Shown here: one piece after another, positions 12,473-24,158 of the stretch | Layout: every line of letters starts with the position of its first letter | How positions within the stretch are numbered: position 1 is the stretch's first letter | From: Rhytidiadelphus loreus | Lineage: Eukaryota; Streptophyta; Bryopsida; Hypnales; Hylocomiaceae | Direction of reading: 5' to 3' | DNA: 64,000 bases | Assembly (NCBI GenBank): GCA_947034895.1 | Contig: OX344762.1 | Span: 16,534,760 to 16,598,759, forward strand | The notes under the pieces: model-generated | What the model saw: the letters and a program-made list of their open reading frames with translations, nothing else | The model's database searches: none | Told to the model about the DNA's origin: nothing | Made by a program: the position numbers and the translations under genes

Positions 12473-13153
12473 TACTAGTAGAAAAATAGTGACTACCATA
12501 ACAAAAAATCAACAAAAAAATATTAATATCGTTTGTATCGTTGGTTGTGTTATCTTGGATAGTACTTAACAAAAAAACAGTAACAAAAAACTGTTGTCCA
12601 TTTTGTTATGGTGGTCAAGTTAAAAAAATAAAATAACAATTCATTTATAAATTTGCTAATAAAATGACCATCACATGGCAAACCAAAAATAGGCCTTGTA
12701 GAGATTGCTACATAAGTAAAAACTGCCATGTAGACAAGAGAATTAAATTAATTTTTAAACTTTAGTTAGGAAAAAAAAAAGACAAGCCTATTTTAACTTG
12801 ATTATAGAAGAGAATTAACTTTGGTGAATAAAGAGAGGATAAAGCAAGCTCTTTATACAAATGGGGTGGTAGAAGGTAGAACAAGCCATATTGGATATGT
12901 GAATTAAGACTATGAGTGGTTCATATATCCCATATGGTTTGTTCTACATTCTACCACCCCATTTGTATAAAGAGCTTGTCAAAATGAACATAAAAGTGTT
13001 AACTTTTTTTGTTGATTTGAACCTTGTACTATTTCAATCAACAAAAATTTAGTTAACTTGTACCAAATCAACAAAAATAAATTTAAATGGTCCATATAGT
13101 ATGCCAATCAACAAAAAAAAATTTGTTGACTTGGACACCATTTTCTAGTAGTG
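12473..13153. mobile_element. CACTA-like element with AAG target duplication
   Basis: The right end is the complement of CACTACTAGAAAATGGTG, a classic plant CACTA terminus. The left end TACTAGTAGAAAAATAGTG is the inverted copy with the first base changed. AAG at 12470-12472 and 13154-13156 is the expected 3-bp duplication. It interrupts the GGCTCC array. 681 bp, no transposase. A foldback (12845-12978) lies within it. Confidence 0.75.
12845..12978. mobile_element. Foldback element (short member)
   Basis: AGCTCTTTATACAAATGGGG and further bases to about 12900 pair with CCCCATTTGTATAAAGAGCT ending at 12978. The arms share sequence with the outer arms of the 634-bp foldback at 14673-15306 (TTTATACAAGTGGGGTAGTG), so these are two sizes of one family. 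Confidence 0.75.
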
Positions 13154-13599
13154 AAGGCTCCTCGGAACCCAAGGAAGGTTCTTTGATTCCAAGGAGCTTA
13201 TTCTTGGTGCCAAAGGGTTCTTGCAAGAAAGGCTCTTTGGAAACTAAGGGAGGCTCCTTGGTTCTGAGGAGTCTTCTTTCAGTTCCCAAAGGCTCTCTCA
13301 ATGAAGGCTTTCAAGGACAAATAGGATCCTTGGTTCCAAAGAGCCTATTTTTGGTGCCAAAGGGTTCTTGCAAGGGAGGCTCCTCAAAAACCAAGGAAGG
13401 CTCTTTAGAAGCAAGGAAGGCTCCTTGGATTTCGAGGAGCCTTCTTTTGGTTCCTAAAGGCTCTTCCAATTAAAGCTAGCTCTAAGGAATCCCAAAAAGT
13501 TCTTTGAATTCGAGGAGCCTTTTTTGGTACTAATGGGATTTCTGAAATAAAGCTATTTGGATGACATTGAAGGCTTTTCAAATTCCGAGAAGCCTTCTA

Positions 13600-13852
13600 T
13601 TAGATGAGATTGGAAGTGAGGAGGGCCGTTTCAGGCCTATTCTCAGTGTTATTCCCTTAACAGTCCAGGAACTGCCGCTGCCAGATTTTTATTTTTTGAA
13701 AATTTGAAAATGAAACAATGAGTTGAAAAAAAATTTGACACGGTAGTCGCCTTGCCACGTCAAGTAGCACCTGTAAACTGCTTCGAACTACTATGGGGTT
13801 GTTCCTAGCCCAGGGGAACTCATAGCCTTCAAGAGGGACTGAATTCCATCTA
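13600..13852. other. Insertion-like segment in the GGCTCC array
   Basis: About 250 bp without array motifs, bounded by TTAGATGAGATT at the left and AATTCCATCTAA at the right. This suggests a small TIR element, but no target duplication is visible. Confidence 0.3.
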
Positions 13853-14360
13853 ATGCATTGGTTCCCAAGGGATGTCCTAATAAAGGCTTGAAGGAATCCG
13901 AGAAGGCTCTTCAAATCCCTGAGGAGCCTTTTTTATGCTAAAGGGCCCTTCCATAGAAGGCTCCTTAGATTTCGAGAACCTTTCTTTGGTTCTCATGGGC
14001 CTTCCAATGAAGGCTTAAAGGACCCCTAAAGGTTGCCATGTGGATCTTCCATGGAAGGCTCTTTGGAACATAAAGATGACTCTTCAGATTCCAATGAACC
14101 CTTTCTTGTTTTCTAAGAGTTCTTTCAATGAAGGTTGTAAGGGATTCCAAATGGATCCATGGATCCAATGAGCCTTTCTTTGGTGCCAAAGACTTTTTTC
14201 ATTTTTTTTTCATTTGTCATTAGATAGACTCTTGGTGCCAAAGAAGGCTCTAGACTTCAAATTCAAGAAGTCATTTCTTAATACCATTGACTCTCCCTTA
14301 ATTTATTGGGTATATCATTAGATAGACTTTTGGCACTAGAAGAGGCTCTTTGGATCCAAA

Positions 14361-15655
14361 CATTAGAGAAAATTTGGGGCCTCCAGAGGGCCATTCCGTT
14401 GTGACAAACACAGCTATTGAAAGAGGAGTAGGGAGCCTATGGAATACGTCGAATCTGTAGTGTCACCCTGGGTGAATATCGCGAATGTTGTCAGACCAAA
14501 CTAATTAACTATTACTAAGTGAACAATGTATACGGCAATAAGTACATGGTGTGTTATTGCCATTTAAGCAAGCTTTTGGGTGTTTTTTTTACATAAGTAA
14601 TAATTAAGCAAGTTTTTGTCATTTGCTTAATTTCATAACACCAACTACAATGTGCTATTTACTTGATTTGGGTGTGGAAGATGGTGAAGAGAGAAGGTCT
14701 TTATACAAGTGGGGTAGTGGTAGGTACAACAATTCATGTGGGATATGTGAATTAGGATTAAAATGAGGAACTTCACCGCTCATAGTTATGTGAAAGCGCA
14801 GAAAATGTGTTAAAGAACAAATTTTAGACCTCATTTAGGCATATAAGAGTATCTTTTTTCAAAAAGATTTGATCTAAATAAAGTTGGTAAATCAAGTCAA
14901 GTTTTATTTCCAAAAATCCGTTTCAAGTTTTCGCACTCCATATAAAAGTTATGGAAAAATTTCAAAGAGGGTGTTTGAAAATGTTCAAAAAAATGACCCT
15001 TCCAACCCCTTTCTGAAATTTTTCCATAACTTTTAGGTGGAGTGTCAAAACCTCAAACGGATTTTTGGAAATAAAACTTAACTTGATTCCTCAACTTTAT
15101 TTAGATAAAATCTTTTTGAAAAAAGATAATATTCTATGCCTAAATGAGGTCTAAAATTTGTTTCTTAACACATTTTCTGCGTTTTCACATAACTATGAGC
15201 AGTGAAACTCCTCATTTTAATCCTAAATCACATATCCCACATGGATTGTTGTACCTACCACTACCCCACTTGTATAAACACCTTCTCTCCTCACCAAATC
15301 TTCCACATGAAAATGGTAATGAAGTGTATCATTAGTATACCATCCAAAAAAAATTTGCATGGTAGGTGTTCAATGGACTACCTTGGACATTATTGTGTTT
15401 TCTACAACTTGGTTGGAATGCAAAGTATTCAATAATCAAGGTTAAGGTGCATTTGAACACCTTCATCTTGATTATTGTAACCCTTGTACTTGGATTTCGA
15501 GCCACTGACAAGCATGCGACGTTGTGACAGAAGGTGATCGAGAATAGGGGAAAAAAGAATTTCTATCTGCAAGTCCAATTTCAAATAAAGTTCAATCTGC
15601 AAGTCCTTGGAGGGTTGTGGAGCGGCCCTCCAAACGCCTACAATTTTCTCTAATG
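14361..15655. mobile_element. TIR element, 1.3 kb, with a large internal foldback
   Basis: The left end CATTAGAGAAAATTTGGGGC, continuing through AGAGGGCCATTCC, is inverted at the right (GGAGCGGCCCTCC … ATTTTCTCTAATG). No clear target duplication was seen. A single similar end (TTTAGAGAAAATTTGGCCCC) occurs at 43074. The interior is dominated by the foldback 14673-15306. Confidence 0.55.
14673..15306. mobile_element. Large foldback with arms of about 270-300 bp
   Basis: The left arm runs from TGTGGAAGATGGTGAAGAGA and the right arm ends TCACCAAATCTTCCACA. Most positions pair all the way to the centre near 14985, including AAATTTTAGACCTCATTTAG against CTAAATGAGGTCTAAAATTT. The transcript of either strand would form a very long hairpin. 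Confidence 0.8.
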
Positions 15656-16530
15656 AAGTAATTATTTGGTCCCAATGGACTCAACGTCTTTTAGTGGAAG
15701 GGGGCATTTGAAGGTTTTTAGATTTTTGTAAAGTTCCCTCTGAACCAACAAGGCTCTTTGGAACCCAAATATGACTCATTGGTTCCCATAAAAGGTACCT
15801 CTTAGCCCAAAGAAGGCTCCAAAGAACCCAAGAAGGGCTATTCAATCTGTAGAGCCCTTCTTTTTTGCCAAAGGGCTCTCCAAAGATAGACTCCTCAAAA
15901 CCTAAGGATGGATCCGAGGAGCCCTTCCTTGGTACTAAAGAACTTTACCAAGGAAGATTCCAAGGAACCCAAGGAAGGTTCTTCGAATTTGAAGAGCCTT
16001 TCTTTAGTGCCAAAGGCCTTTCTTTTAATTTTTTTGGTATGTCATTGGATAGACCCTTAGTGCTATAAAAGACTCCAGACATGAAGAGATTTTTTAGGAG
16101 AAGTGACTCTCCATTTTGGAGGTATGTCATTATATAGACTTTTATTGCTACAAAAGGTTCTTGGAATATAAAGACTCATTTTTCGGTACTAAGAGACTCT
16201 CTTAATTTTTGAAGTGTCATTTGAGAGACTCTTGGATTTTATAAAGGTCTTTTGGTGCCATGGGAGGGTCTTTAGGATCCTTGGAATCTCCTTTGTTATT
16301 TAAAAAATCTTTCTTTAAATCTTTTTGGTTGTCCTTGGGGGGGTCTTTGTGAAGGGCTCTTAGTACTATAGAAGGGTTTTGGGGAGTCTAGGAACCTATC
16401 CTTGGTGCCAAGGGACCTTCCCTCAAAAAAATTGGGGTGTCATTTGAAAAACTTTGAAGAACTTTTAGTTCTTAATGAAAAGCTTGAGGTGGCAAGGGAG
16501 GGCTCTCAAGTCCTAGGAATCCTTTATTGG

Positions 16531-17817
16531 TGCTATTGGTATCATTAACAAAGAACAATTTTGTATTGATTTAATCATTGTTTGTACTTTTTAAAGTACT
16601 AAAGTGCAATAGAATCAAAATATTAAGAAAAAACTAAGTTGTATTGTTATAAAATGTATCAAATATAAGATTTTATTACTTTTTAGTCCTCCAATATATT
16701 TAAAGTGAATATTTTATTTCTATAATGCAATTTCTAAATTTGACTTTTTCTTCTAATAAAGTACATCTAAAGATACGTTTTTTTATTTTATATGTACGAT
16801 TTCATTTTCACAATCTTTTAAAATGAATATCACTAAGCTCTTCATTGATGTAAGATGCATACTCTATATTAATTTCATATCAAAAAACATTTTTTCCTAC
16901 AAAACAATATGCTTAAAATTCAAAAGTGCATTCTCTATGTCTTAAAACATGTAAAAATGTTTCTTTTAAATGTCAAAAGTGGAGAATTTCCGTAGAGGTT
17001 AATATTTAAAAATTTTAACCCATAGAAAAAAAACTAATGAAATTTATAAATGACTTGGAAATGAAATGTTACCAAAGTTAGCCTTCAAAATTTTTTAGTA
17101 AACTCTTCACTTAGAGTGGCTCCTTAGATTGTAAGCATATCCTCTAAGGTCATGCATACTATTCTTTTCTCAATAACAATTCAAATTACTCTTAGATAAT
17201 GCCATTCCTTTGGCAAAACACCTTAGAGAAGGTGATGTGTTGTTGCCTATATCATTATGGCATCCTTAAATGTTCACTCAGATTTGTTTTTTTTGCTTTA
17301 TTTAGTATTTAAGCTTCACCTTAGTATTTCAACTACTCTTGTTCTTATCTAGAAATGTTTTGACCCTATGAGGATTCATTCATCTCCAACTAATGATAAG
17401 TTAGTTTAAGTGTGGGTCTTAAAAGCTTAGTCTATGCAGACCATGTTTCTACTAGTAATTAACCAATGTCCATGATTTTTATGACAAAAAAGAAGAAGAC
17501 AAAGAAGTTCTAGTATAAGATTAATACAAAAATGAGAAAAATGTAAGAAGAAGTTAGAAGTATAACAAAAATTTGAAGGCACGTACAAAAAGAGCAAGAA
17601 GAAGTTTTGGGTTGTATCATGTAACTTGTCACATAAATACACAGCTAACAACTCCCTTAAGGAGTCAAGGTTCCTTGAATCTTTATTTCTTCTATAAAAA
17701 AGTACATTTTTTTATGAAGAGATTATTCTATCATTTAGCTTCTTATATTCTTTTGAAAATAATACTTCAATGTCGAATTTGTATGTGAGGTAAATTTTAT
17801 TCATTCTTAATAGTGGT
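16531..17817. other. Unassigned AT-rich sequence
   Basis: No recognisable element, RNA gene or coding sequence. Confidence 0.3.
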
Positions 17818-18190
17818 TTAACCTCTAAAGCCCAAAGGCATTATTTTCATCAAAAAACACTCAAAACTACCATGTCTATTTTGAAGAGCAAAAAAATTTT
17901 TAAATTATTTTTTTTCCATATCTCACTATAGAATATTGCACTAAAAATGTGTGCGAGAAATCTCAAAAACTTTGATTATGTAGATTGAAAGATATTTGCA
18001 TTTACAATGAAGAAAGCAAATTTTTTTGTTACCCGGCTCAACTAGAGCTTTTGCCTTTGAATCTTCTTAATTAAAATTTTTTACACTATTGATTTTGAAT
18101 TTCTAATTTTCTTATGTTGAAAAATTGAGTTGAAAGTATAGGAAAAAAATTCCAAGAAGTAATACTTAATTTTTACTCATAGGTGGAATT
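17818..18190 (-). mobile_element. Truncated TTAA-family element
   Basis: It starts TTAACCTCTAAAGCCCAAAGG and follows the 26074-26989 copy (ACACTCAAAACTACCATGTC, then AAATTGAGTTGAAAGT), then stops matching near 18190. Less than half of the element remains. Confidence 0.6.
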
Positions 18191-18476
18191 TTCCCTATCC
18201 TAAATTTCAAGAGTCTCCTATAGGGACTTTGGGACTTCAGGACTTTAGGGATCAACGCACACAATTGAGGTTCAATATATAATGTGAAAAATTCAAGATT
18301 TTAGCTCATAGCTAATAATTGGAATATTTGTGGATTGAATCTACTTCTTTCAACCAACAACATGCTGGTTCCTTTAGATGGCAATATGTAATTAGAACTC
18401 ATAAATGTTGGTATTATCATGGGATTAAATTTAGCCAAACTTAAACTTTAGTAATGCTTGAAAGGAATTTTAAAGT

Positions 18477-19402
18477 TTAACCCCTAAAGTCCCATTGTCC
18501 TCTCGAGGGACAATTTGGAATTCGGGCAGGTTCCTATAGGTTGAAATTCTACCCTAATTTTTTGAATTTTTTTTTGAAAATATAAAATCCAATAAGCTTT
18601 GTGGGAATATAATTTTTATTTCAATTGATGCCCGGAAGCAAAAGTTATACCACTAAAAGCCTAGAACTGAACTCGGCGGGCAGCACAAAAAATATTGCAA
18701 AAATTCAAAATAAATAATTTTCTTTTTCTTTTTCTCAAAGATTATGTTTTTGTCTACATTTGAAGCTTTGATTCATTCCATTTTGATTAGTGATGTGAAA
18801 GTTATGAACAATCTTATTTTCCTGGCAATCTAAGCATCTTTTTGAAATAATAACTTATAGGATTCATTCCAAAATGCAATTTTTAAATTTTTTCAAATTT
18901 TTTTTTTTGAAAAGAATAAATTTTCTTGCTAGAACAATCTCACCGTTGGGATTATTGTATTTCAATCCCATCTAAGAGCTATTAACAATTTAATTTTTCT
19001 TTCAATCTTGGTCCTACTTCTACTTGACAATTTTTTGAAGTATGAAAATCAAGTTTTTGTTTTTTGAATTTTTTTTCTAGACTTCCAACTCAATTCTTCA
19101 ACACAATAAATTTTTAATTCAAATTCCATAGTGCACATTTTTTCCAAAAATAGAGATCAAAGTCATCTGAAACTGCAGTCCAGTGTTCAAAAAAACTTGC
19201 TTTTTCAACTTTGAATTCTCATTTCTCTCAATTTGTACGGTCAAACTTCATGAAATTTTTACCACATAATCTCAAACAAGTAAAGTTCAAGATCCTGTAG
19301 TTCAGTTCAGAAAAATAAATTGTTTTTTTGGACAAACGCAGTAGAAATGGCAGTTTTGAGTGGTTTTTGACGAAAAAATGGCCTTAGAAAATTAGGGGTT
19401 AA
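18477..19402 (+). mobile_element. Full-length TTAA-family element (926 bp)
   Basis: TTAACCCCTAAAGTCCCATTG at the left and ATTAGGGGTTAA at the right, with TTAA at both junctions and no further matching flank. The interior shares the family phrases about expected positions. No open frame encodes a transposase. Confidence 0.8.
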
Positions 19403-20469
19403 AGGAAAACGACACCTTCTTTGAAGTGAATTTAAATTGCTATGTGAATATAAATCCTTGGTTTCCAAAAGTCTATCTACCTTTGAATTAAGGTACTAGG
19501 ACATAAACCCTTATCTTAAACAATTGAGTTTTTAGTCCCATTCAACAATCACCTATCAGCTAATATAATGATCAATATATATATTCCATTCAACAAAGTC
19601 AACTCCAAAAAATTCATCCTCATTCATCTTCATTAAACTCATTTATAGCCATTTTTTTAAACCCTAAACCATGGATATAGGCATCTTACATTGAAAAGCT
19701 TTAAAGTTTTACAATTTTTTCTAAAAACACTCACTACTCACCTTTGTTGCTTAATGTTCAATGCTTGTCACTCCTTGCTCATATTTTAATAACTTTGCAT
19801 TCTTGGATCTAATGACCAATGAAGAACCATATTTTTTTCTCTTCCCTTCCTTTGAGCATCCCCTAAACCAAGTAGTCTTCAATTCCCAAATTGTTAAGAT
19901 TTATGCAACTCACTAAGAACTTCCTTGAAACCGAAGAGTGCTTATAGGTCCATATGTGCTTATGTCTTGCTAGTACAAGAGAGGCTCTTCAAAACCAATG
20001 AGGCATTTAGGCCATCTGCCTTGCTTTTGAATATCATCTCAATATAAGCCTCCTTAGAATTTGAGGAGGCATTTAGACCACCCTTGCTCTTTATTATTGT
20101 CTCCTAGTATTCCACTAAACCTCCTCAAAATTGAGGAGGCTCAGAGGAAACCCTTATGAATGTGATATATAAGATTCTTTGACTACTCAATCAATTTGTA
20201 GGAGTGTTTGGGAGGAGTGTTTAGGAGGGCTCTGCTAACCCAAAGAAAAATGCATCTAAGTTTAGGATTTGTAGTTTGTAAGTCCCATATTCGTCACTTG
20301 GAACTCATAATTTATTTTTTTGAATTTCTTGCAGTTTTGAGTGTAGTTTATTATACAAAAAACTCTAAAAAGAGTGTAAAACCAAATAGGTATGTCACAT
20401 ACCAATATAGCATTTGATCCTATTTTGAAGTATTTTCCTATAAAAGTACCTAATCCCATGTGTAAATAG
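19403..20469. other. Unassigned sequence with stray GGCTCC-array units
   Basis: At about 19975-20145 short dyads such as CCTCCTTAGAATTTGAGGAGG and CCTCCTCAAAATTGAGGAGG recall the array at 11985-16530. The remainder holds nothing I recognise. Confidence 0.35.
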
Positions 20470-21533
20470 GGTAGAAACCCACAAATTGTGCATAGTAGCG
20501 TGGATTAGTAGAAACGCACAATTGTCTAAACTTGTTGTTTATGTGAACACAAATTGACTAAAAATGGTCCGAGGGGACTATGTGAGAACCCTAAGATAGT
20601 TTCTCAAAGAAAGGTTTTAGTTTCTCCATTCCATCGACAAAATAGTAGAAACCTCAATTGTAAGCCTACAGGTAAAGAAAACTCAAGATGGATCAGAGAA
20701 GGGCATCTACAACCTAAGTTCAATGATTTGAAGTGAAAATCATGCCAGGAGTCCAGTGGTACAATTGGTTTGCTAAGATTCCCTTTCGTTTAGAAGATTT
20801 TCTATTTATCGGAAATTAAAGGAGATAATTGGATTTGATTCTCTTTAGAAAAGGTGTAAGGCAAGAAATCTAAACTTGTACATGTGTTGTAAGATTCCAT
20901 GAGAGATCACAAAAAGTCTCGGATTTTTTCTGATCATCTAAACATTTTTTTCTAAGCGGTCAACTACCTAAACCTACGATGGAAAATTCATGGAAATTAT
21001 CCGAGGTGCAGTATAATCTCACTAAGAATTAGCATAGCTTATTTTATGTTAGTAATGTACTCCAACAAGTTTCGTAATGTTTTGATAGTCGAAAGTATCA
21101 AAAATAAACAAGATCTTCCAAGACTAGCGAATTTGAAGATTTAACGTGGAGTTGACAGGCGTATTGGGAGCACATGGAGTCGATTGAAGTCAAAGTGGGA
21201 TATTTTCTTACTCCTTTATATCTACTTAGGATCCTAGACTAGTTACTTTTCATAAAAAAATCAAACTCTAAAAGTTGGGTTTTTACCTCGTTTTGGTCTT
21301 AAGTTGGCGTTAGGATTCTTTGCATTTTCAGCATAGGAAAAAAGGGGTGGGAGTTTCTTGGACAAAAAATGGGCTTTTAAAGCCAATGGCACAATCCATT
21401 TGTGATTTGAAATTAATCTCTAAAAGTTAAAATTGGATCAAAGTAAAAGTCAAAATTTGAGAAATTAGGATGAAAATCCTAAGTGATAAGTTTACCTTGT
21501 AGAAATGAAAGGAGATAGGTGACCTTGGAAAAG

Positions 21534-21542
21534 TATATAAGG
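21534..21542 (+). promoter_or_regulatory. TATA box of the LTR-like unit
   Basis: TATATAAGG is followed by GCACCC and a pyrimidine-rich leader, the same arrangement as at 61920 and, inverted, at 31575. Its conservation among three otherwise diverged units supports an RNA polymerase II promoter. Confidence 0.55.
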
Positions 21543-22054
21543 GCACCCTCTTCTCCTTTCAAAACACCCCTTAGGTTCAATTTGAACGCCTTATTTTCAT
21601 TTGGGTTCATTTAGTTGGATTTTGGCCATTTTAGGCCACGTTGCCAAATTCTCTTGTTTTTTGAGCATTTCAAGCTCCTTTGATGTTGTTTTTTGAGATC
21701 TTTTAAAGGACTTGGGGTCCCTTCAAGCTTAGCTATCCTTTTTGCGTTTTTGTTGAAGTTTGTTGAAGTCTTGGTGGGTGTTTTGTTGAAAGTTGGTATC
21801 TTGTTGAAGTTTTTGGTGTTTATTTCAAACATTTGTCCTAATCCTAGAGAATTTTCTTCCCTTATGAATGGCGATGCCGCTTAGGAAAGACCTCTTGTGC
21901 TTGATTTGAGTGTTTTTGAGTACTAACATCTTTATACTAACTTGTTGTTTTATTTCTAGTTTATATTAACTTTTAGACTAACACATGTGTAACTTTGTTT
22001 TTGTACTAACAAAGTTTTATTTGCTGTCTATATTTTCCTTTGTCCCATTTGGGA

Positions 22055-22200
22055 CGGTAAAGCTTTAACTTCGGGAACTTGAAAATTTGTTTAGAATTGT
22101 TATAGGTATCAAAAACACGGCAAAGCTTTGGCCTTGTGTCTTTAAAATTTCTATAGAAATTTTGTAAAATTCCAAAATCATGGCAAAGCTTTGAACTCCT
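22055..22200 (+). repeat. Three CGGYAAAGCTTTR motifs in an LTR leader
   Basis: GGACGGTAAAGCTTTAACTT (22052), ACACGGCAAAGCTTTGGCC (22116) and CATGGCAAAGCTTTGAAC (22177) are spaced about 60 bp apart downstream of the promoter. The same motif recurs at 62626-62890 and, inverted, at 30681-30860. Confidence 0.6.
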
Positions 22201-22910
22201 TCTTTTTATACCTCTTTTATGTTAAAACCATTTAGCTTTGTTAGTAGACGTATAGCCAAGTTGGCCATCTCTTTGCATTAGTATTTAATTAGAGCCGAGG
22301 TTAAGAGTGAAGAGAAGTAGTGACAGTATAAATTTGAGTTTAGAATCCCAAAGTAGAGGTTGAGAGCTCTCCAAAACCATAAGATATGCAAAAATCCAAA
22401 TTGAATTGAGTAAGTTATGAGCGGATGAAGTTTTTAAGTGTTCATTAGAGACTAAACTTCATCCATGTATAACTTTTAGTAGGAAAGTCCAAATCACAAT
22501 TGTCTTTTAGTTTTGGAAAGCTAATAAGAGGCTTTATTCATTCAAAACTATAAACTTTTAAAAATAATAATTTGACAAAATACAGACCGAGAGCTAGAAT
22601 ATATAGAAATAAAATTAGAGAGAAGAAATTTAGCAATTAGAAGAAGAAATTAGAGGATAGAAACATCAATTAGCTTCAAAGGGTGTAGAAATTAGTTTCC
22701 TAAATTCACCACTCTTTCACTCAATTAGCCTACAACTACAATAGAAAATAGAAGTTGTATTCAAAAACTCAAATAGAATGATAGTTTGTGTTTGAACAAC
22801 AAAAAACTAAGATCATTTACAGTTGTGGAAAGGGAAGGAGAAAGAATTGAAAAGAAAGGATTGAAAGGAAAGGATTGAAAAGAAATCATGAGGATGACTT
22901 TGAACCAATA

Positions 22911-22952
22911 GAAGGTAGATAGAAGGTAGATAGAAGGTAGATAGAAAGTAGT
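22911..22952 (+). repeat. 11-bp minisatellite (GAAGGTAGATA)
   Basis: About four units of GAAGGTAGATA in tandem follow a purine-rich GGATTGAAAGGAAA tract. Confidence 0.75.
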
Positions 22953-23915
22953 CAAAGTCGACCTTTGGAATAGTGAGAAGAACAGTGTTAGAGAGAAAAA
23001 AAGTGCAAGAAAGAAAAGAAGATAAAGAAGTCTAAAGAATTGGCAACTTGTATTAAAAAAATCATTTTAAAGCCGTGGGCAAATTTACCAAACGATTCCT
23101 GAACATGGTGAAAGATAGGGAGTTTGAAGGAACACACAACTACCTACACAATGACGCCAATTCCAAGGTAAATTACTAGCTCCCACTTATACTTTTTAAT
23201 TATCAAAAGTAGACATCTTTAAGTAGGCTCGAATCACAAGGCTATGTCAAAGTGCTTAGAATAGGTCTTTTTCACAAGTCAGATAGGCAAAGTCGTAGAT
23301 TTTAGTTAGGGATTTTCCAAACTATATCACATTTTAGAATTGGAGTTAAATTGAGCAAGATATGATCGGATGAAGTTTGGTAGTAGTTTTGGATGAAAGT
23401 GAGTATTGAGTACCTTTCATCCCACAAGTACAAGAATGAAAACTTAATTAGAAGCTAAAATCTAGAGGTCAAATTAAAAATCCAAAGTGAATTTTGCATT
23501 GTAAATTGGTTGGAACTATGGATGAAGTTTAGAAAGGTAAATTAGAGGTCAACTTCATCCACTTGCAACTTTCTCTAGAAATGTCTGAATGTAAAGATTT
23601 TTAACAATTTGAAAAGGTAATTTTAGAAACTACAAGAATTCAAATTTTAAAGTTAAAAATAGCAACTTCACAATAGAAAGATCGAGAGTTGAACCCTAAG
23701 TAAGTAGTAATTTAGAATCTTTTGAAAACAATCAAAATAACAATTAGGTTTATGACTCAAGAAGGGAGGCATTTAAGAAATCCAGAACCAACCCAACCCT
23801 TCCAAAATACTTCAATCATCAATAGTTAGAAATGATGAAGTATGGGTTAAGGAACGGATGAAGACGTCCAAGAATCATCCATTAGGGTTTAAACTTGGGA
23901 CATGAATAAAAGATA

Positions 23916-24158
23916 CTCCCTCTGTCCCAAAATGATTGTCCACAATTTTGTTGATATTCTTTTGAGCCAATTTCATTGACCATATTGTGAAAAACATAAT
24001 TAAAAAAGACATTATCACTAAAATCAATAAAGAACATTGTATGTGTTTATTGCAACCTAAAAATAAATTAGCCACTAGGAAGAATTTTTTGACCTACTCA
24101 AAACAACTTTAAAAAAACATGACATTCAAAGTGAACAATCATTTTGGGACTGAGGGAG
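23916..24158. mobile_element. Stowaway MITE with TA target duplication
   Basis: The left end CTCCCTCTGTCCCAAAATGA and the right end, which inverts to CTCCCTCAGTCCCAAAATGA, are classic Stowaway TIRs. They are flanked by TA at 23914-23915 and 24159-24160. 243 bp. The TIRs extend through GATTGTYCAC. Mobilised in trans by mariner-type transposases, such as the decayed one at 11285. Confidence 0.9.

Larger units (their letters stand above)
11985..16530 (+). repeat. Degenerate tandem array, period about 130 bp (GGCTCC/GGAGCC)
   Basis: Landmarks GGTGCCAAAGG or its variants occur at 11987, 12061, 12188, 12315 and 12447. Alternating steps of about 75 and 55 bp indicate a 130-bp unit made of two half-units (GGTGCCAAAGG and GGTTCCCAAAGG). 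Each half contains AAGGCTCCTT-like and AAGGAGCCTT-like motifs, so the array is full of small dyads. A second variant with GTCATTAGATAGACTCTTGG appears at 14205-14340 and 16025-16250. The array is interrupted at 12473-13153, 13600-13852 and 14361-15655. Open frames here are a by-product of the repeats. Confidence 0.8.
20470..22230 (+). mobile_element. Diverged LTR-like unit (third relative)
   Basis: Blocks CATGCCAGGAG (about 20743), ATCTCACTAAGAATTAG (about 21016), GACAGGCGTATTGGGA (about 21155) and a TATATAAGG promoter occur in the same order as in the units at 60357-63070 and 30300-33144. It ends with the CGGCAAAGCTTTG repeats. The exact ends and a second LTR were not found. Confidence 0.5.

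Noticed and set aside
12038..13473. Frames with repeated GSSEPKEGS-like and FGAKG-like peptides
   Set aside because: They follow the nucleotide array and are broken by each irregular unit. No start context or conserved frame between units.
23140..23170. Possible minus-strand primer-binding site (TTGGCGTCATTG)
   Set aside because: It vaguely resembles TGGCGCC-type retroelement sites, but no LTR end, polypurine tract or coding region supports it.
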